From M1-B18 sp048264125 (lineage in GTDB: Bacteria; Bacillota; Clostridia; Peptostreptococcales; Natronincolaceae), in the NCBI GenBank assembly GCA_048264125.1, contig JBLXDM010000007.1, positions 62,001 to 126,000 of the forward strand: a stretch of DNA of 64,000 nucleotides, in the 5' to 3' direction. Below, in pieces: positions 33,163 through 40,920 of this stretch (position 1 is the first letter of the stretch; every line of letters starts with the position of its first letter). The notes under the pieces are model-generated. The model was not told the DNA's origin, did not search any database, and worked only from the letters and a program-made list of their open reading frames with translations. The position numbers and the translations under genes are program-made.

Positions 33163-33501
33163 ATGTTAGAAGTTATTTTAGTATGGGTGAGGGCAAACTA
33201 TCTTGAAGTTATTTCCGTTGTTCTGTCGGCTATTGTGGGGCTTCTGCTGTACAAGAAAGGCAAGCAGGAGTGGCTGAGGAAGATAATACTTGCCTTAGTA
33301 ACAGAAGCAGAAAAGAAGTTCGGCAGCGGAACTGGAGAACTGAAGTATGCCATTGTGGTAGAGCGGCTGTATGAGGTGCTACCGTGGATTGTTCGAGTGT
33401 TATATACCAAACAGCAGATCGATAGAATGATAGAGGATGCAGTAGAGTATTTAAAAAGATACCTAGCAGAAGGGAAAAACCTTCTAGGCTACGGTGAGTA
33501 G
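33163..33501 (+). CDS. LLH-family holin
   Basis: 112 residues with one N-terminal membrane segment (YLEVISVVLSAIVGLLLYKKG) and a long charged helical tail containing VTEAEKKFGSGTGELKYAIVVERL, the pattern of phage_holin_6/LLH holins. The holin releases the endolysin. Start ATG 33163 follows AAAAGGAGG. A strong terminator follows. Confidence 0.85.
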   Translation: MLEVILVWVRANYLEVISVVLSAIVGLLLYKKGKQEWLRKIILALVTEAEKKFGSGTGELKYAIVVERLYEVLPWIVRVLYTKQQIDRMIEDAVEYLKRYLAEGKNLLGYGE

Positions 33502-33514
33502 GTTATAAATAGAT

Positions 33515-33552
33515 CCCCAGGGCTTAGGCTCTGGGGTTTATTGTTTTTGTAT
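33515..33552 (+). terminator. Terminator of the late operon
   Basis: Nine-base stem from CCCCAGGGC (33515) to GCTCTGGGG (33536), with a G-U pair, four-base loop and T-rich tail. Ends the lysis module. Confidence 0.8.
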
Positions 33553-33651
33553 GAATTCTTAAAATAGTTATAGTAGGATTTTTATATTTTTTGTTGAAAT
33601 ATACAGGTGGTAAACTATTTATTTTAAATGCTAAATAAGGGGGATGCAAAT

Positions 33652-34398
33652 TTGAAAAAGAAGATACAGGTTATTGGTATAAATTTATTTTTATCAGTTA
33701 TCATTATTTTTATAATTCCATATTTACTCGGATTTAAGTTTGCGTATTTTACTGATATTGATTACGATTACGATGCAATTGCAGCAGGAGCACAGGTAAT
33801 AGGTGTTATTTTTACTTCTATCCTTACCGTTATGATTATTTTACAAACAAATATAACTGCAAAAAATCAGTTGGAATTTGAAAAAATATCATCGTATAAT
33901 CAATTGGAGTTTCAAAAATTTTCTGCACTAAGCCAGGAAGCGATTTTGAGACATCAGATAAAAATGGATTTATTTGAACGTAGAGTTGTTATTTTTGAAT
34001 GGATTTTCAAACTGTTTACAAACATATCAATTATAATACAATTTAAAAATGGGGAAGAAAACTTAGAAAAAAATCTTAAACAAATCATTAGAATATTTAA
34101 GTTCATGAAAAGTGAAGATAAATTGGACATATATTCTTTACATAGAGCAGAATATCTTTTTCCAAAAGAACTGGCAGTAAAAATGAGAAAAATTTTTGAA
34201 TTGTATACAGAAATCGGCGTGCTGGTTAATATATCATCACCAGAAATGGGGCTTGACTTAACTAAATCTAATCGAGAATTTTATGTTGTAATACTCACAA
34301 AGTGTCAAGAAATTTTGAAATACCAAGACTGTGTACTTAATGCATGTGATACTTTATTAAATATTAGTGAAATTGATTATATGGATTTAGAAGAATAG
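33652..34398 (+). CDS. Membrane-anchored cargo protein at prophage end
   Basis: 248 residues from TTG 33652, behind AAGGGGG. Two membrane segments (about 7-29 and 44-67) are followed by a long helical cytoplasmic part. This part contains KMDLFERRVVIFEWIFKLF and later RAEYLFPKELAVKMRKIF, a two-motif pattern I have seen in membrane-anchored helical proteins associated with phage exclusion, architecture like putative AbiC-type proteins. It lies after the lysis terminator, just inside the prophage edge, the classical place for lysogenic-conversion genes. No enzymatic motif is visible. Family name left open. Confidence 0.55.
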   Translation: MKKKIQVIGINLFLSVIIIFIIPYLLGFKFAYFTDIDYDYDAIAAGAQVIGVIFTSILTVMIILQTNITAKNQLEFEKISSYNQLEFQKFSALSQEAILRHQIKMDLFERRVVIFEWIFKLFTNISIIIQFKNGEENLEKNLKQIIRIFKFMKSEDKLDIYSLHRAEYLFPKELAVKMRKIFELYTEIGVLVNISSPEMGLDLTKSNREFYVVILTKCQEILKYQDCVLNACDTLLNISEIDYMDLEE

Positions 34399-34443
34399 TC
34401 TTAAAAGCAGACTACGACCCTTTAAAAGCACTAAAGTTGTGAG

Positions 34444-34465
34444 AAGTAACTAACAAGTAACTAAC
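34444..34465. repeat. Perfect tandem 11-bp repeat near the right att site
   Basis: AAGTAACTAAC occurs twice head-to-tail (34444-34454 and 34455-34465), about 70 bases from the tRNA 3' end. Short direct repeats flanking an attachment core are the usual arm-type binding sites of tyrosine integrases. The left end is not in view, so this cannot be confirmed. Confidence 0.5.
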
Positions 34466-34486
34466 AAAAAGATATACGACAATAAT

Positions 34487-34524
34487 AAAAACAGCCTTCA
34501 GATCTCACTCTAAAGGCTGTTTTT
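34487..34524 (-). terminator. Terminator of the tRNA-Ala gene
   Basis: AAAAACAGCCTT (34487-34498) pairs with AAGGCTGTTTTT (34513-34524). The T-run suits termination in both directions, including transcripts of the minus-strand tRNA. Confidence 0.75.
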
Positions 34525-34537
34525 CAATGCTTTGTTT

Positions 34538-34613
34538 TGGTGGAGACAAGGGGGATCGAACCCCTGACCTCTTGACTGCCAGTCAAGCACTCTCCCAGCT
34601 GAGCTATGCCCCC
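34538..34613 (-). tRNA. tRNA-Ala (anticodon GGC)
   Basis: Read on the minus strand: the acceptor stem GGGGGCA pairs with TGTCTCC, including the G3-U70 wobble that marks alanine tRNA. The anticodon stem-loop is CTTGACTGGCAGTCAAG with GGC in the loop. GGTTCGATCCC is the T-arm, and the 3' end carries an encoded CCA. 76 bases with CCA. Its 3' end faces the prophage, so it is the probable phage attachment gene. Confidence 0.96.
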
Positions 34614-34649
34614 GTATATTTTAGGGCTGTTTAAACCCCACATAAATAT

Positions 34650-34677
34650 ATTATAAAGACTTTTTCAAATAAAGCAA
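34650..34677 (-). promoter_or_regulatory. tRNA-Ala promoter
   Basis: Minus strand TTGCTT (34672-34677), 16-base spacer, TATAAT (34650-34655), about 36 bases upstream of the mature tRNA 5' end. Confidence 0.65.
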
Positions 34678-34701
34678 GAGAAAATGCTATAAAATTATTA
34701 G

Positions 34702-34824
34702 CTTTCTAAAATAAAACCGTATCTGATATGGCGTAAAAGCATTAAGTATAGGATTAGAAGAGAGGATAAAAGCAGTCTGGATGCCTTGCTTAAGAAACAT
34801 ATTGAGGAGTGCTATGCTAAGTAA
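34702..34824 (+). pseudogene. Possible gene remnant (40 codons, no start)
   Basis: An open frame without a usable start codon follows a TAG and ends at TAA 34822-34824. It encodes KPYLIWRKSIKYRI and LDALLKKHIEECYAK, which looks protein-like. Gene ends of this kind arise when an insertion or deletion removes the 5' part. I cannot name the parent gene, and the frame may be chance. Confidence 0.25.
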
Positions 34825-34862
34825 TGAAATGGTAATAGAATTTAAAATACTTTGATTACCGG

Positions 34863-34892
34863 AAACCCCAAAACATGGGGTTTTTTCTTTTT
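34863..34892 (+). terminator. Terminator ahead of the MATE gene
   Basis: AAACCCC (34863-34869) and GGGGTTT (34877-34883), seven-base loop, then a T-run to 34892. It may end the remnant transcript just upstream. Confidence 0.7.
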
Positions 34893-34911
34893 AAAAAAAT
34901 AATGTAAACGT

Positions 34912-34940
34912 TTGAAAAATTTGTATTAATTTGATATTAT
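34912..34940 (+). promoter_or_regulatory. Promoter of the MATE gene
   Basis: TTGAAA (34912-34917), 17-base spacer, TATTAT (34935-34940), 44 bases before the start codon. Confidence 0.65.
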
Positions 34941-34984
34941 ATACTTAATGAAAATATTTAGATTATCGAAATAAGGGGGACGAA

Positions 34985-36358
34985 ATGACTACAGAAAATG
35001 TATCGACCTTAAGTGTAAATCTAACGGATAGAAAAAAGCTTAGAAAACAAGTAATTTCCATAGCCTGGCCTGCTGTAACGGAACTGGTTTTAGCATCGCT
35101 CTTTGGGGCCATAGATATGATTATGGTAGGAAGCTTGGGAGCAGCAGCTATCACCTCAATCGGACTGACAAATCAGCCTATATTTTTAATAATGGCGGTA
35201 TTTCAGGCCTTAAACATTGGGGGAACGGCTATTGTTTCCAGAAGCATCGGCTCTAAAAACTTAGCGGAAGCACAGAATACTACCAAGCAGCTACTTATAA
35301 TAACCACAGTGCTTTCCTTCCTTATAGTCATTCCATCGCTGGGCTATTTAAAGGAGATTTATCTATTTATGGGGGCAGAGGAGGAGGTTGCTCTTATAGG
35401 CCTGAACTATTTTCGTTTTGCCATGTGGGGTGTCATCTTTCAAAATCTAAATCTGGCAATTGCAGCAGTACTAAGAGGAACAGGCGACACTAAAACTCCT
35501 ATGAAAATAAATGTAGCATCAAATGTAGCAAATGTTATTATGAATTATATTTTTATATTTGGAAAGCTGGGTATGCCTCAAATGGGGGTTACTGGAGCAG
35601 GAGTAGCAACCTTTGCATCAAGGGCAATGGCCTTTGCAGCCCTTATAGGCTTTATGTTTTTGAGTAAGAGTGTCATAAAGCTCTCATCTAAAAACCTGTT
35701 TAAGCTTGATTTGGGCTTAATAAAGCGTGTATTAAGAATTGGCTTTCCATCAGCGCTAGAGCAATTGGTTTTAAGAACAGGCAATTTATTTTTTGTAAAG
35801 GTGGTAGCTGGTTTAGGTACGGTTATTTACGCTTCTCATCAAATTTCAATAAATATTCTCTCTCTATCCTTTACGGCGGGAATGGCCTTTGGGATGTCTG
35901 CATCGGTGCTTATCGGTCAAAGCCTTGGAGCAGCCAAAAACAAATTGGCGGAGGAGTATGGGAAAGAGGTAAGATATTTGGGGACAATTGTATCTACTGC
36001 AATGGGTATTGTCATATTTATCCTTGCAGAACAGATTGTAGGGCTTTATAGTAATGATCCCCAAGTAATTAAAAACGCTGCTATGGTTTTGAAAATGATA
36101 GCCTTTATTCAACCATTTCAGTCAGCTCAGCTTATTTTGGCTGGAAGCCTTCGTGGAGCAGGCGACACAAAATGGCCCCTCTACTCCACCATGGCAGGCA
36201 TATGGGGAATTAGAATTAGCTTCGCATATTTTTTTATTAATACCATGAACCTGGGACTGATCGGAGCATGGCTGGCAATTTGTATCGATCAGATAATAAG
36301 GTATATCATATTATATCTTCGCTTCAAAACCAATAGGTGGCAGTACGCAAAAGTGTAA
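34985..36358 (+). CDS. MATE-family efflux transporter
   Basis: 457 residues with about twelve membrane helices in two similar halves. The N-terminal half has the family segments MVGSLGAAAITSIGLTNQP and FQALNIGGTAIVSRSIGSK. The C-terminal half has the matching LGTVIYASHQISINI and MAFGMSASVLIGQSLGA. Both repeat the G-A-x-Q/S-x-x-G pattern of MATE exporters. They exchange drugs or metabolites for sodium or protons. The substrate cannot be read. The gene has its own promoter. Confidence 0.92.
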   Translation: MTTENVSTLSVNLTDRKKLRKQVISIAWPAVTELVLASLFGAIDMIMVGSLGAAAITSIGLTNQPIFLIMAVFQALNIGGTAIVSRSIGSKNLAEAQNTTKQLLIITTVLSFLIVIPSLGYLKEIYLFMGAEEEVALIGLNYFRFAMWGVIFQNLNLAIAAVLRGTGDTKTPMKINVASNVANVIMNYIFIFGKLGMPQMGVTGAGVATFASRAMAFAALIGFMFLSKSVIKLSSKNLFKLDLGLIKRVLRIGFPSALEQLVLRTGNLFFVKVVAGLGTVIYASHQISINILSLSFTAGMAFGMSASVLIGQSLGAAKNKLAEEYGKEVRYLGTIVSTAMGIVIFILAEQIVGLYSNDPQVIKNAAMVLKMIAFIQPFQSAQLILAGSLRGAGDTKWPLYSTMAGIWGIRISFAYFFINTMNLGLIGAWLAICIDQIIRYIILYLRFKTNRWQYAKV

Positions 36359-36420
36359 ATTAATCAAATGGAATTATATTACAAGAAATAGAAGGATTTT
36401 TCAATTGAATTTAGAATAAT

Positions 36421-36446
36421 AAAAGGGTGTGATTACATCCTTTTTT
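36421..36446 (+). terminator. Terminator of the MATE gene
   Basis: AAAGGGTGT (36422-36430) pairs with ACATCCTTT (36435-36443), four-base loop, then Ts. The remaining 180 bases to the next gene are AT-rich and hold nothing else I can support. Confidence 0.75.
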
Positions 36447-36630
36447 CTATGTAATAAAAAAAATATTAGTAAATGGAATAACTACGGAAGATTTACAGAT
36501 TTCGACCCCAAATTTAAAATTTAGGAAAAACTGGTATATTTAATTAATTTATTGCATAAAATTAGTCGAATCTTATAGTTTTATAGGATTTATATATTCG
36601 GAGTAGAATAAGAGGATTTGAGGTGGGTTT

Positions 36631-36825
36631 ATGCAGGTGGATTCATGTTTTATCAATGATGCTGATTATCAGATGGAGCTTAAAAATGTGGAGGCGGATC
36701 TAAAGCAGCTTTCAATTGAGGCCATTGAGATCTTTCAGCAATTAAAGCTCAGGGGAATAATAACAGAGGATCAATATCAGCAGATGGTAAAGGAAAAGCT
36801 GCAGTTTCTTTCTGGCATTAGTTGA
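36631..36825 (+). CDS. Small protein of unknown function
   Basis: 64 residues from ATG 36631 with GAGGTGGG upstream. Predicted helical (YQMELKNVEADLKQLSIEAIEIFQQLKL then ITEDQYQQMVKEKLQF). No family recognised. The second half resembles the short end helices of phage tail or SHOCT-type tails, but that is weak. Followed at 31 bases by a membrane protein. Confidence 0.55.
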   Translation: MQVDSCFINDADYQMELKNVEADLKQLSIEAIEIFQQLKLRGIITEDQYQQMVKEKLQFLSGIS

Positions 36826-36877
36826 AGCATATATCAGACTCTCCTCATACAATGGTATGATAGGGGAGGGGATTGTG

Positions 36878-37213
36878 ATGACGGAGGAAATAACATGGAT
36901 AAGTATTGAATTCTTAACTACCTTGACAGGAGCTGTTTTTGTCACCAACATCATTACTCATTTTTTAAAGGATTATATCAGTGAGGTTCTTGACAGAAAA
37001 ATACTTACGCTTATTGTGGCTTCGATTGTGGTCATATGCAATCAGGTGATCTTTGGTGTTATCAATGGCAAAGCCATTTATCTTGCTGTTATAAACTCAT
37101 TTCTGGTTGCCTCTGCGGCTATGGGAAATTATGATATTCTCACCAACAAGATGCAGAAGAGGCTGATTAAGGAGACTAAACTGGATGAGGGCAAGGAAAA
37201 GCGTATTCTGTAG
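36878..37213 (+). CDS. Small membrane protein (holin-like)
   Basis: 111 residues from ATG 36878, six bases after GGGGAGGGG. Three to four hydrophobic segments (IEFLTTLTGAVFVTNII, ILTLIVASIVVICNQVIFGVI, IYLAVINSFLVASAAMGNY) and a charged tail. The TM-loop-TM pattern resembles phage holin-type proteins of clostridia; it could be a domesticated phage gene. Its ribosome binding site lies in a small stem (CTCCTC pairing with GGGGAG), which may lower translation. Confidence 0.5.
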   Translation: MTEEITWISIEFLTTLTGAVFVTNIITHFLKDYISEVLDRKILTLIVASIVVICNQVIFGVINGKAIYLAVINSFLVASAAMGNYDILTNKMQKRLIKETKLDEGKEKRIL

Positions 37214-37262
37214 AACTGGTAAATACCAAGTAATAGAGGCATAAATTGCCATAGGATTATTA

Positions 37263-37291
37263 AAAAAGCTCATGTTAAGGGCTTTTTTTTT
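37263..37291 (+). terminator. Terminator after the holin-like gene
   Basis: AAAAAGCTC pairs with GGGCTTTTT (one G-U), seven-base loop, followed by Ts. The 190 bases from here to ftsH contain a hairpin with arms CACATA/TATGTG (around 37340-37374) and a TATAAT at about 37404, the likely ftsH promoter. Confidence 0.7.
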
Positions 37292-37481
37292 ATTCAAAAA
37301 TATGTTATCATATTATGTAAACTGCCCTTATGACTTTCACATACATAGGAGACTATTAAAGTCCCCATATGTGCTTAGGTAATGGATAATTTCATGCTTA
37401 GGCTATAATGACATAATACGCATCCACTCGTGTAGCTTAACATATTTTAGGGGATGGCTATATAGATAAGGGGGTTTCATA

Positions 37482-39260
37482 ATGGAAATGCTTAAGAACA
37501 AAAAATATATAAGTATCGGTATTATTATTGTAGTCTTAGTTGTAGCAGCTACTTATTTAGTTATACAGCAATACAATAATAAGGAAGAAATTGTAGAAAT
37601 ACCCTACCAGGAATTTATGAGGAGGGTAGAGGCCGGTGAAGTACATCAGGTTTTTCTCTCTGAGGGGCCGCAGCTAAATGGTACCTTCGCAGATGGTGAA
37701 GCCTTTGTAACCGATAATCCGAGAAATAGTCAGCTAAAGGAGCTGCTTTTATTAAAGGCAGTGGAGGTTGAGGAGGTTAGTCAGCAATATACGCCCTCTC
37801 AAATGGTTACCTTTGTAGCTGTTATTTTAGTTTTTGGAATTCTGGCGATTTTCTTGTCACGACAAAGCTCAAGGCAGACCTCTAAGGAATATGACAAAAT
37901 GTCTGCTGTGGAATATTCCTCCAATAACGAAAAGAGAATAAGCTTCGGAAATGTAGCGGGAAATCAAGAGGCAAAGGACAATCTAATGGAAATGGTTGAT
38001 TTCCTGAAGAATCCTGATAAATATGAAAAATATGGTGCCAGAATGCCGAAGGGGGTAATACTCTATGGCCCTCCCGGAACAGGAAAAACACTTATGGCAA
38101 AGGCGCTGGCAAGTGAAGCAGCCGTAGATTTTATGGCGGTTTCCGGCTCTGACTTTGTGCAGATATATGCTGGGGTGGGGGCTGCCAGAATTAGAAGTCT
38201 GTTTAAAAAGGCAAGAGAAAAGGGTAAATGTGTTATCTTTATAGACGAAATAGATGCCATGGGTAAAAAAAGAGACAGAGGCGGTATAGGCGGAAGCGAT
38301 GAATCCGACAGGACTCTGAACGCGCTTCTTACTGAAATGTCAGGCTTTAAGGGCAGTGAGGGAATCATAGTTCTGGCGGCAACAAACCGTCTAGACACAC
38401 TAGATGATGCCCTATTAAGACCTGGAAGATTTGACAGACAAATTGAGGTTGGACTGCCGGATATAAACGCCAGAAGGGAAATTCTGTCCCTCTACTGTAA
38501 GGACAGACCCGTTGCAGCCTCACTGGATATAAATGCACTGGCTCATCAAACCGTATTTTTTAGCGGTGCTAAGCTAGAGAATTTAATGAATGAAGCTGCT
38601 ATTTTTGCTGCAAGAGAGGAAGCCGGCTATATAACCCAACAGCATATAGACAAGGCCTTCTATGTGGTAATTGCAGGTGAGGAAAAGAAGGATAGAAGCA
38701 GTATCGAAGACCTGGATAGAAGAATAACGGCCTATCATGAAGCTGGACATGCTGCGGTTACTAAGCTGCTTTGCCCTACAAATAGAGTAACCAAGGTTAC
38801 CATCATTCCTAGTACGAAGGGCTTTGGGGGCTTTAGCATGAATATACCTGCAGACAAAATGTATCAGACAAAGCGTGATATGATTAATAACATTAAGGTG
38901 GCCTTAGCAGGCCGTATTGTAGAGGATATCATGTTTGGTAGCGATAATATCACCACTGGCGCCAGCAATGATATTCAAAAAGCTACAGAGATTTTGTCAG
39001 CGATGATTAAACGCTTTGGGATGAATGATAGGACAGGTATGATAAACTATGAGGTACTTCTGGGCCAGCAGGGTACTGATCAAAGGCTGATAGAGGTATG
39101 TAATGATCAGATGAATGCACTTTTCATAGAGACAAAGGAATTGATTGAAGCAAACATGATTCTGGTAAAAAGGGTTGCTGAGGCACTGCTGGATCAGGAG
39201 ACCTTAAATGAGAAGGATATAAATACGATGTATGACGAATACGCTAAGGAAATATCTTAG
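37482..39260 (+). CDS. ftsH: FtsH-type ATP-dependent zinc protease
   Basis: 592 residues. Membrane helix 1 at about 9-29 and helix 2 at about 109-126 flank an extracytoplasmic domain. The AAA module has GPPGTGKT (196-203) and VIFIDEIDAMG (251-261), then the second region of homology ATNRLDTLDDALLRPGRFDRQ. The peptidase site is HEAGH (419-423). FtsH degrades membrane and short-lived proteins as a hexamer. At 592 residues it is a little shorter than the housekeeping FtsH. It is alone, not beside hprT/tilS, so it may be a second copy. Confidence 0.92.
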   Translation: MEMLKNKKYISIGIIIVVLVVAATYLVIQQYNNKEEIVEIPYQEFMRRVEAGEVHQVFLSEGPQLNGTFADGEAFVTDNPRNSQLKELLLLKAVEVEEVSQQYTPSQMVTFVAVILVFGILAIFLSRQSSRQTSKEYDKMSAVEYSSNNEKRISFGNVAGNQEAKDNLMEMVDFLKNPDKYEKYGARMPKGVILYGPPGTGKTLMAKALASEAAVDFMAVSGSDFVQIYAGVGAARIRSLFKKAREKGKCVIFIDEIDAMGKKRDRGGIGGSDESDRTLNALLTEMSGFKGSEGIIVLAATNRLDTLDDALLRPGRFDRQIEVGLPDINARREILSLYCKDRPVAASLDINALAHQTVFFSGAKLENLMNEAAIFAAREEAGYITQQHIDKAFYVVIAGEEKKDRSSIEDLDRRITAYHEAGHAAVTKLLCPTNRVTKVTIIPSTKGFGGFSMNIPADKMYQTKRDMINNIKVALAGRIVEDIMFGSDNITTGASNDIQKATEILSAMIKRFGMNDRTGMINYEVLLGQQGTDQRLIEVCNDQMNALFIETKELIEANMILVKRVAEALLDQETLNEKDINTMYDEYAKEIS

Positions 39261-39324
39261 GTGCTTGAAATGAACCTTCCCCTAATTCATAGGAAATAAA
39301 ACGAACTTTCTACGAAATAAAACA

Positions 39325-39353
39325 GCCGGAGGCCCTGGGTCTCCGGTTTTTAT
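39325..39353 (+). terminator. Terminator of ftsH
   Basis: CCGGAGGCCC pairs with GGGTCTCCGG (one G-U), then TTTTTATT. Strong intrinsic terminator. Confidence 0.85.
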
Positions 39354-39650
39354 TCGGGTAATTGTTAAAAAAATAACGAAATATTGCCTATAATTAGAGT
39401 AAAATTATTGAATTGTCAAAAAAAATATGCTAAGATTAAGAAAATGAATAGAACATGTCCAAATTTCCGAGTGAAAAAATCTAAGGCAGCTGCTAGGATT
39501 TATCACCGTTGGGTAAATAGAGAAATTTATTTACCTCCCTTACCTGGAAAGGAAATTTGCTTTACATCGTTATATGTTACTTAGCACCAATAAGAGTAAT
39601 AGAATCTTTGATAAAGCTAATCCTTCGGGATTAGTTATTTTTGTTTTTTT
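39354..39650 (+). promoter_or_regulatory. Long leader before moeA with terminator
   Basis: About 300 bases with no convincing gene. A TATAAT at 39389-39394 could be the -10 of a promoter. The downstream part can form GGTAAATA/TATTTACC (about 39515-39540) and ends in a strong terminator: CTAATCC (39617-39623), TTCG, GGATTAG (39628-39634), T-run to 39650. This stops just before the moeA ribosome binding site. The layout, structured leader then terminator, is that of a riboswitch or attenuator. I could not match it to a known class by eye. Confidence 0.5.
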
Positions 39651-39681
39651 GTGGAATTATAGATTTCAGAGGGGGATGGGA

Positions 39682-40908
39682 ATGCAGCTATTAAGTACCT
39701 TATCAATTGAAGAAGCAAAGGAACGGATTAAGGAGAGCTTTCAGGATTTTCTTCTGGAGGTGGAGGAAGTACCTATTATTGATGCGGTGGATAGGATAGT
39801 AGCAATTGGGATAAAATCCGATATAAATGTACCGGAGTTTAACCGCTCTACGGTGGATGGCTATGGGGTTAGGGCAAAGGATACCAATGGTGCTGGTGAA
39901 GCATTGCCCTCCTTCCTGAGCAATATAGGTGCCATAGAAATGGGAAAAGAGGCTCAGCTTTCTATCAAGGCTGGGGAATGCTGCTATGTTCCCACCGGAG
40001 GCATGCTGCCTGAGGGCTGTAATGCTGTTGTAATGGTGGAGTATACAGAGCTGCTGGACGAAGGGACAGTCTGTATTCAAAAACCTGTAGCACCCTTGGA
40101 GAATGTGCTTCAAAAAGGGGACGATATTGCAGAAGGACAGCTGCTATTTGATACAGGACATAAATTAAGAAGCCAGGATATTGGTGCCCTAGCAGGTATT
40201 GGCATATCTCAAGTAAAGGTTTTTAAGCCTATAAGAGTCGGAATAATATCCACCGGAGATGAAATCGTTGCCCCAGATGAGGAACTGAAAATCGGACAGA
40301 TTAGGGATATGAACACCTATAGTCTGGGGGCTGCAGCAGAAAAGGATGGATGTAAGGTCGTATGTCGTGCCGTTATTAAGGATGAAATTGGCCTGCTGAA
40401 GGATAAAATAGAAGAATTTTTGGAAGCTTGTGATATCCTTTTGATTTCCGGAGGTAGCTCAATGGGTACAAAGGATGTTACAAAGGATGCCATAAACATG
40501 GTGGGGGAGCCTGGGGTTTTCATACATGGACTGGCTGTTAAGCCCGGGAAGCCTACGATAGTCGGAAGGCTAGGCAAAAAAGCAGTATTTGGTCTGCCGG
40601 GACAGCCTGTTTCAGCTTTAGTTATATATCATGTTATAGTAAAGGATCTCATCAACTGTCTGTATAAATATCGTCAAGCAGAGGCATACATCGTAGGGGA
40701 GCTGTCGGTGAATATCTCCTCTGCTGCCGGTAAGGAGCATTATGTCATGGTGAATATTTCCCAGGAAAACAGCAAAAATACAGTGGTTCCCGTCCATGGA
40801 AAGTCAGGTATGCTGACCATGATGACGAAGTCCATAGGGTATATAAAAATTGAGCAAAATCAAGAGGGGCTGTATAAGGGACAGGAAGTAAAGGTATTTT
40901 TATTTTAG
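39682..40908 (+). CDS. moeA: MoeA, molybdopterin molybdenumtransferase
   Basis: 408 residues from ATG 39682 (GAGGGGG site). MoeA signatures: NVPEFNRSTVDGYGVRA (about 55-71), YVPTGGMLPEG, GDDIAEGQ, LAGIGISQVKVFKPIRVGIISTGDEIV, ISGGSSMGTKDVT and VFGLPGQPVSALV. MoeA inserts molybdenum (or tungsten in related pathways) into adenylated molybdopterin. First of three cofactor genes; the next encodes another MoeA. Confidence 0.92.
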   Translation: MQLLSTLSIEEAKERIKESFQDFLLEVEEVPIIDAVDRIVAIGIKSDINVPEFNRSTVDGYGVRAKDTNGAGEALPSFLSNIGAIEMGKEAQLSIKAGECCYVPTGGMLPEGCNAVVMVEYTELLDEGTVCIQKPVAPLENVLQKGDDIAEGQLLFDTGHKLRSQDIGALAGIGISQVKVFKPIRVGIISTGDEIVAPDEELKIGQIRDMNTYSLGAAAEKDGCKVVCRAVIKDEIGLLKDKIEEFLEACDILLISGGSSMGTKDVTKDAINMVGEPGVFIHGLAVKPGKPTIVGRLGKKAVFGLPGQPVSALVIYHVIVKDLINCLYKYRQAEAYIVGELSVNISSAAGKEHYVMVNISQENSKNTVVPVHGKSGMLTMMTKSIGYIKIEQNQEGLYKGQEVKVFLF

Positions 40909-40920
40909 GGGGGAGAAGAT

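Larger units (their letters stand above)
1..34530. mobile_element. HK97-type siphophage prophage (left end outside window)
   Basis: The gene order is that of a temperate Gram-positive siphophage: divergent repressor/Cro, early regulators, recombination and replication genes, late regulator, HNH, small and large terminase, portal, ClpP-like protease, capsid, connectors, tail tube, tail chaperones, tape measure, hub, fibres, XhlA, amidase and holin. All virion genes look intact, so it may be inducible. No integrase is visible; in this layout it normally lies beyond the repressor and peptidase, so to the left of position 1. The right border is placed just before the tRNA-Ala gene by inference; the exact att core cannot be defined without the left end. 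Confidence 0.93.

Noticed and set aside
1..34530. Integrase gene inside the window
   Set aside because: No tyrosine or serine recombinase pattern was found in the prophage part in view; it is expected to the left.
34985..36358. SpoVB-like flippase identity for the plus-strand gene
   Set aside because: The LGAAAITSIGLTNQP and GGTAIVSRSIG segments fit MATE drug exporters better than the SpoVB group.
36841..36880. RNA thermometer upstream of the holin-like gene
   Set aside because: A short stem could mask the ribosome binding site, but it is short and imperfect; too weak to claim as a regulator.
38063..38398. 111-codon antisense frame in ftsH
   Set aside because: Directly opposite a conserved AAA module; no signals.
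39384..39584. A 66-codon frame before moeA
   Set aside because: Starts at a TTG without a site, basic and non-family-like; it lies within the leader region. I treat the segment as untranslated leader.
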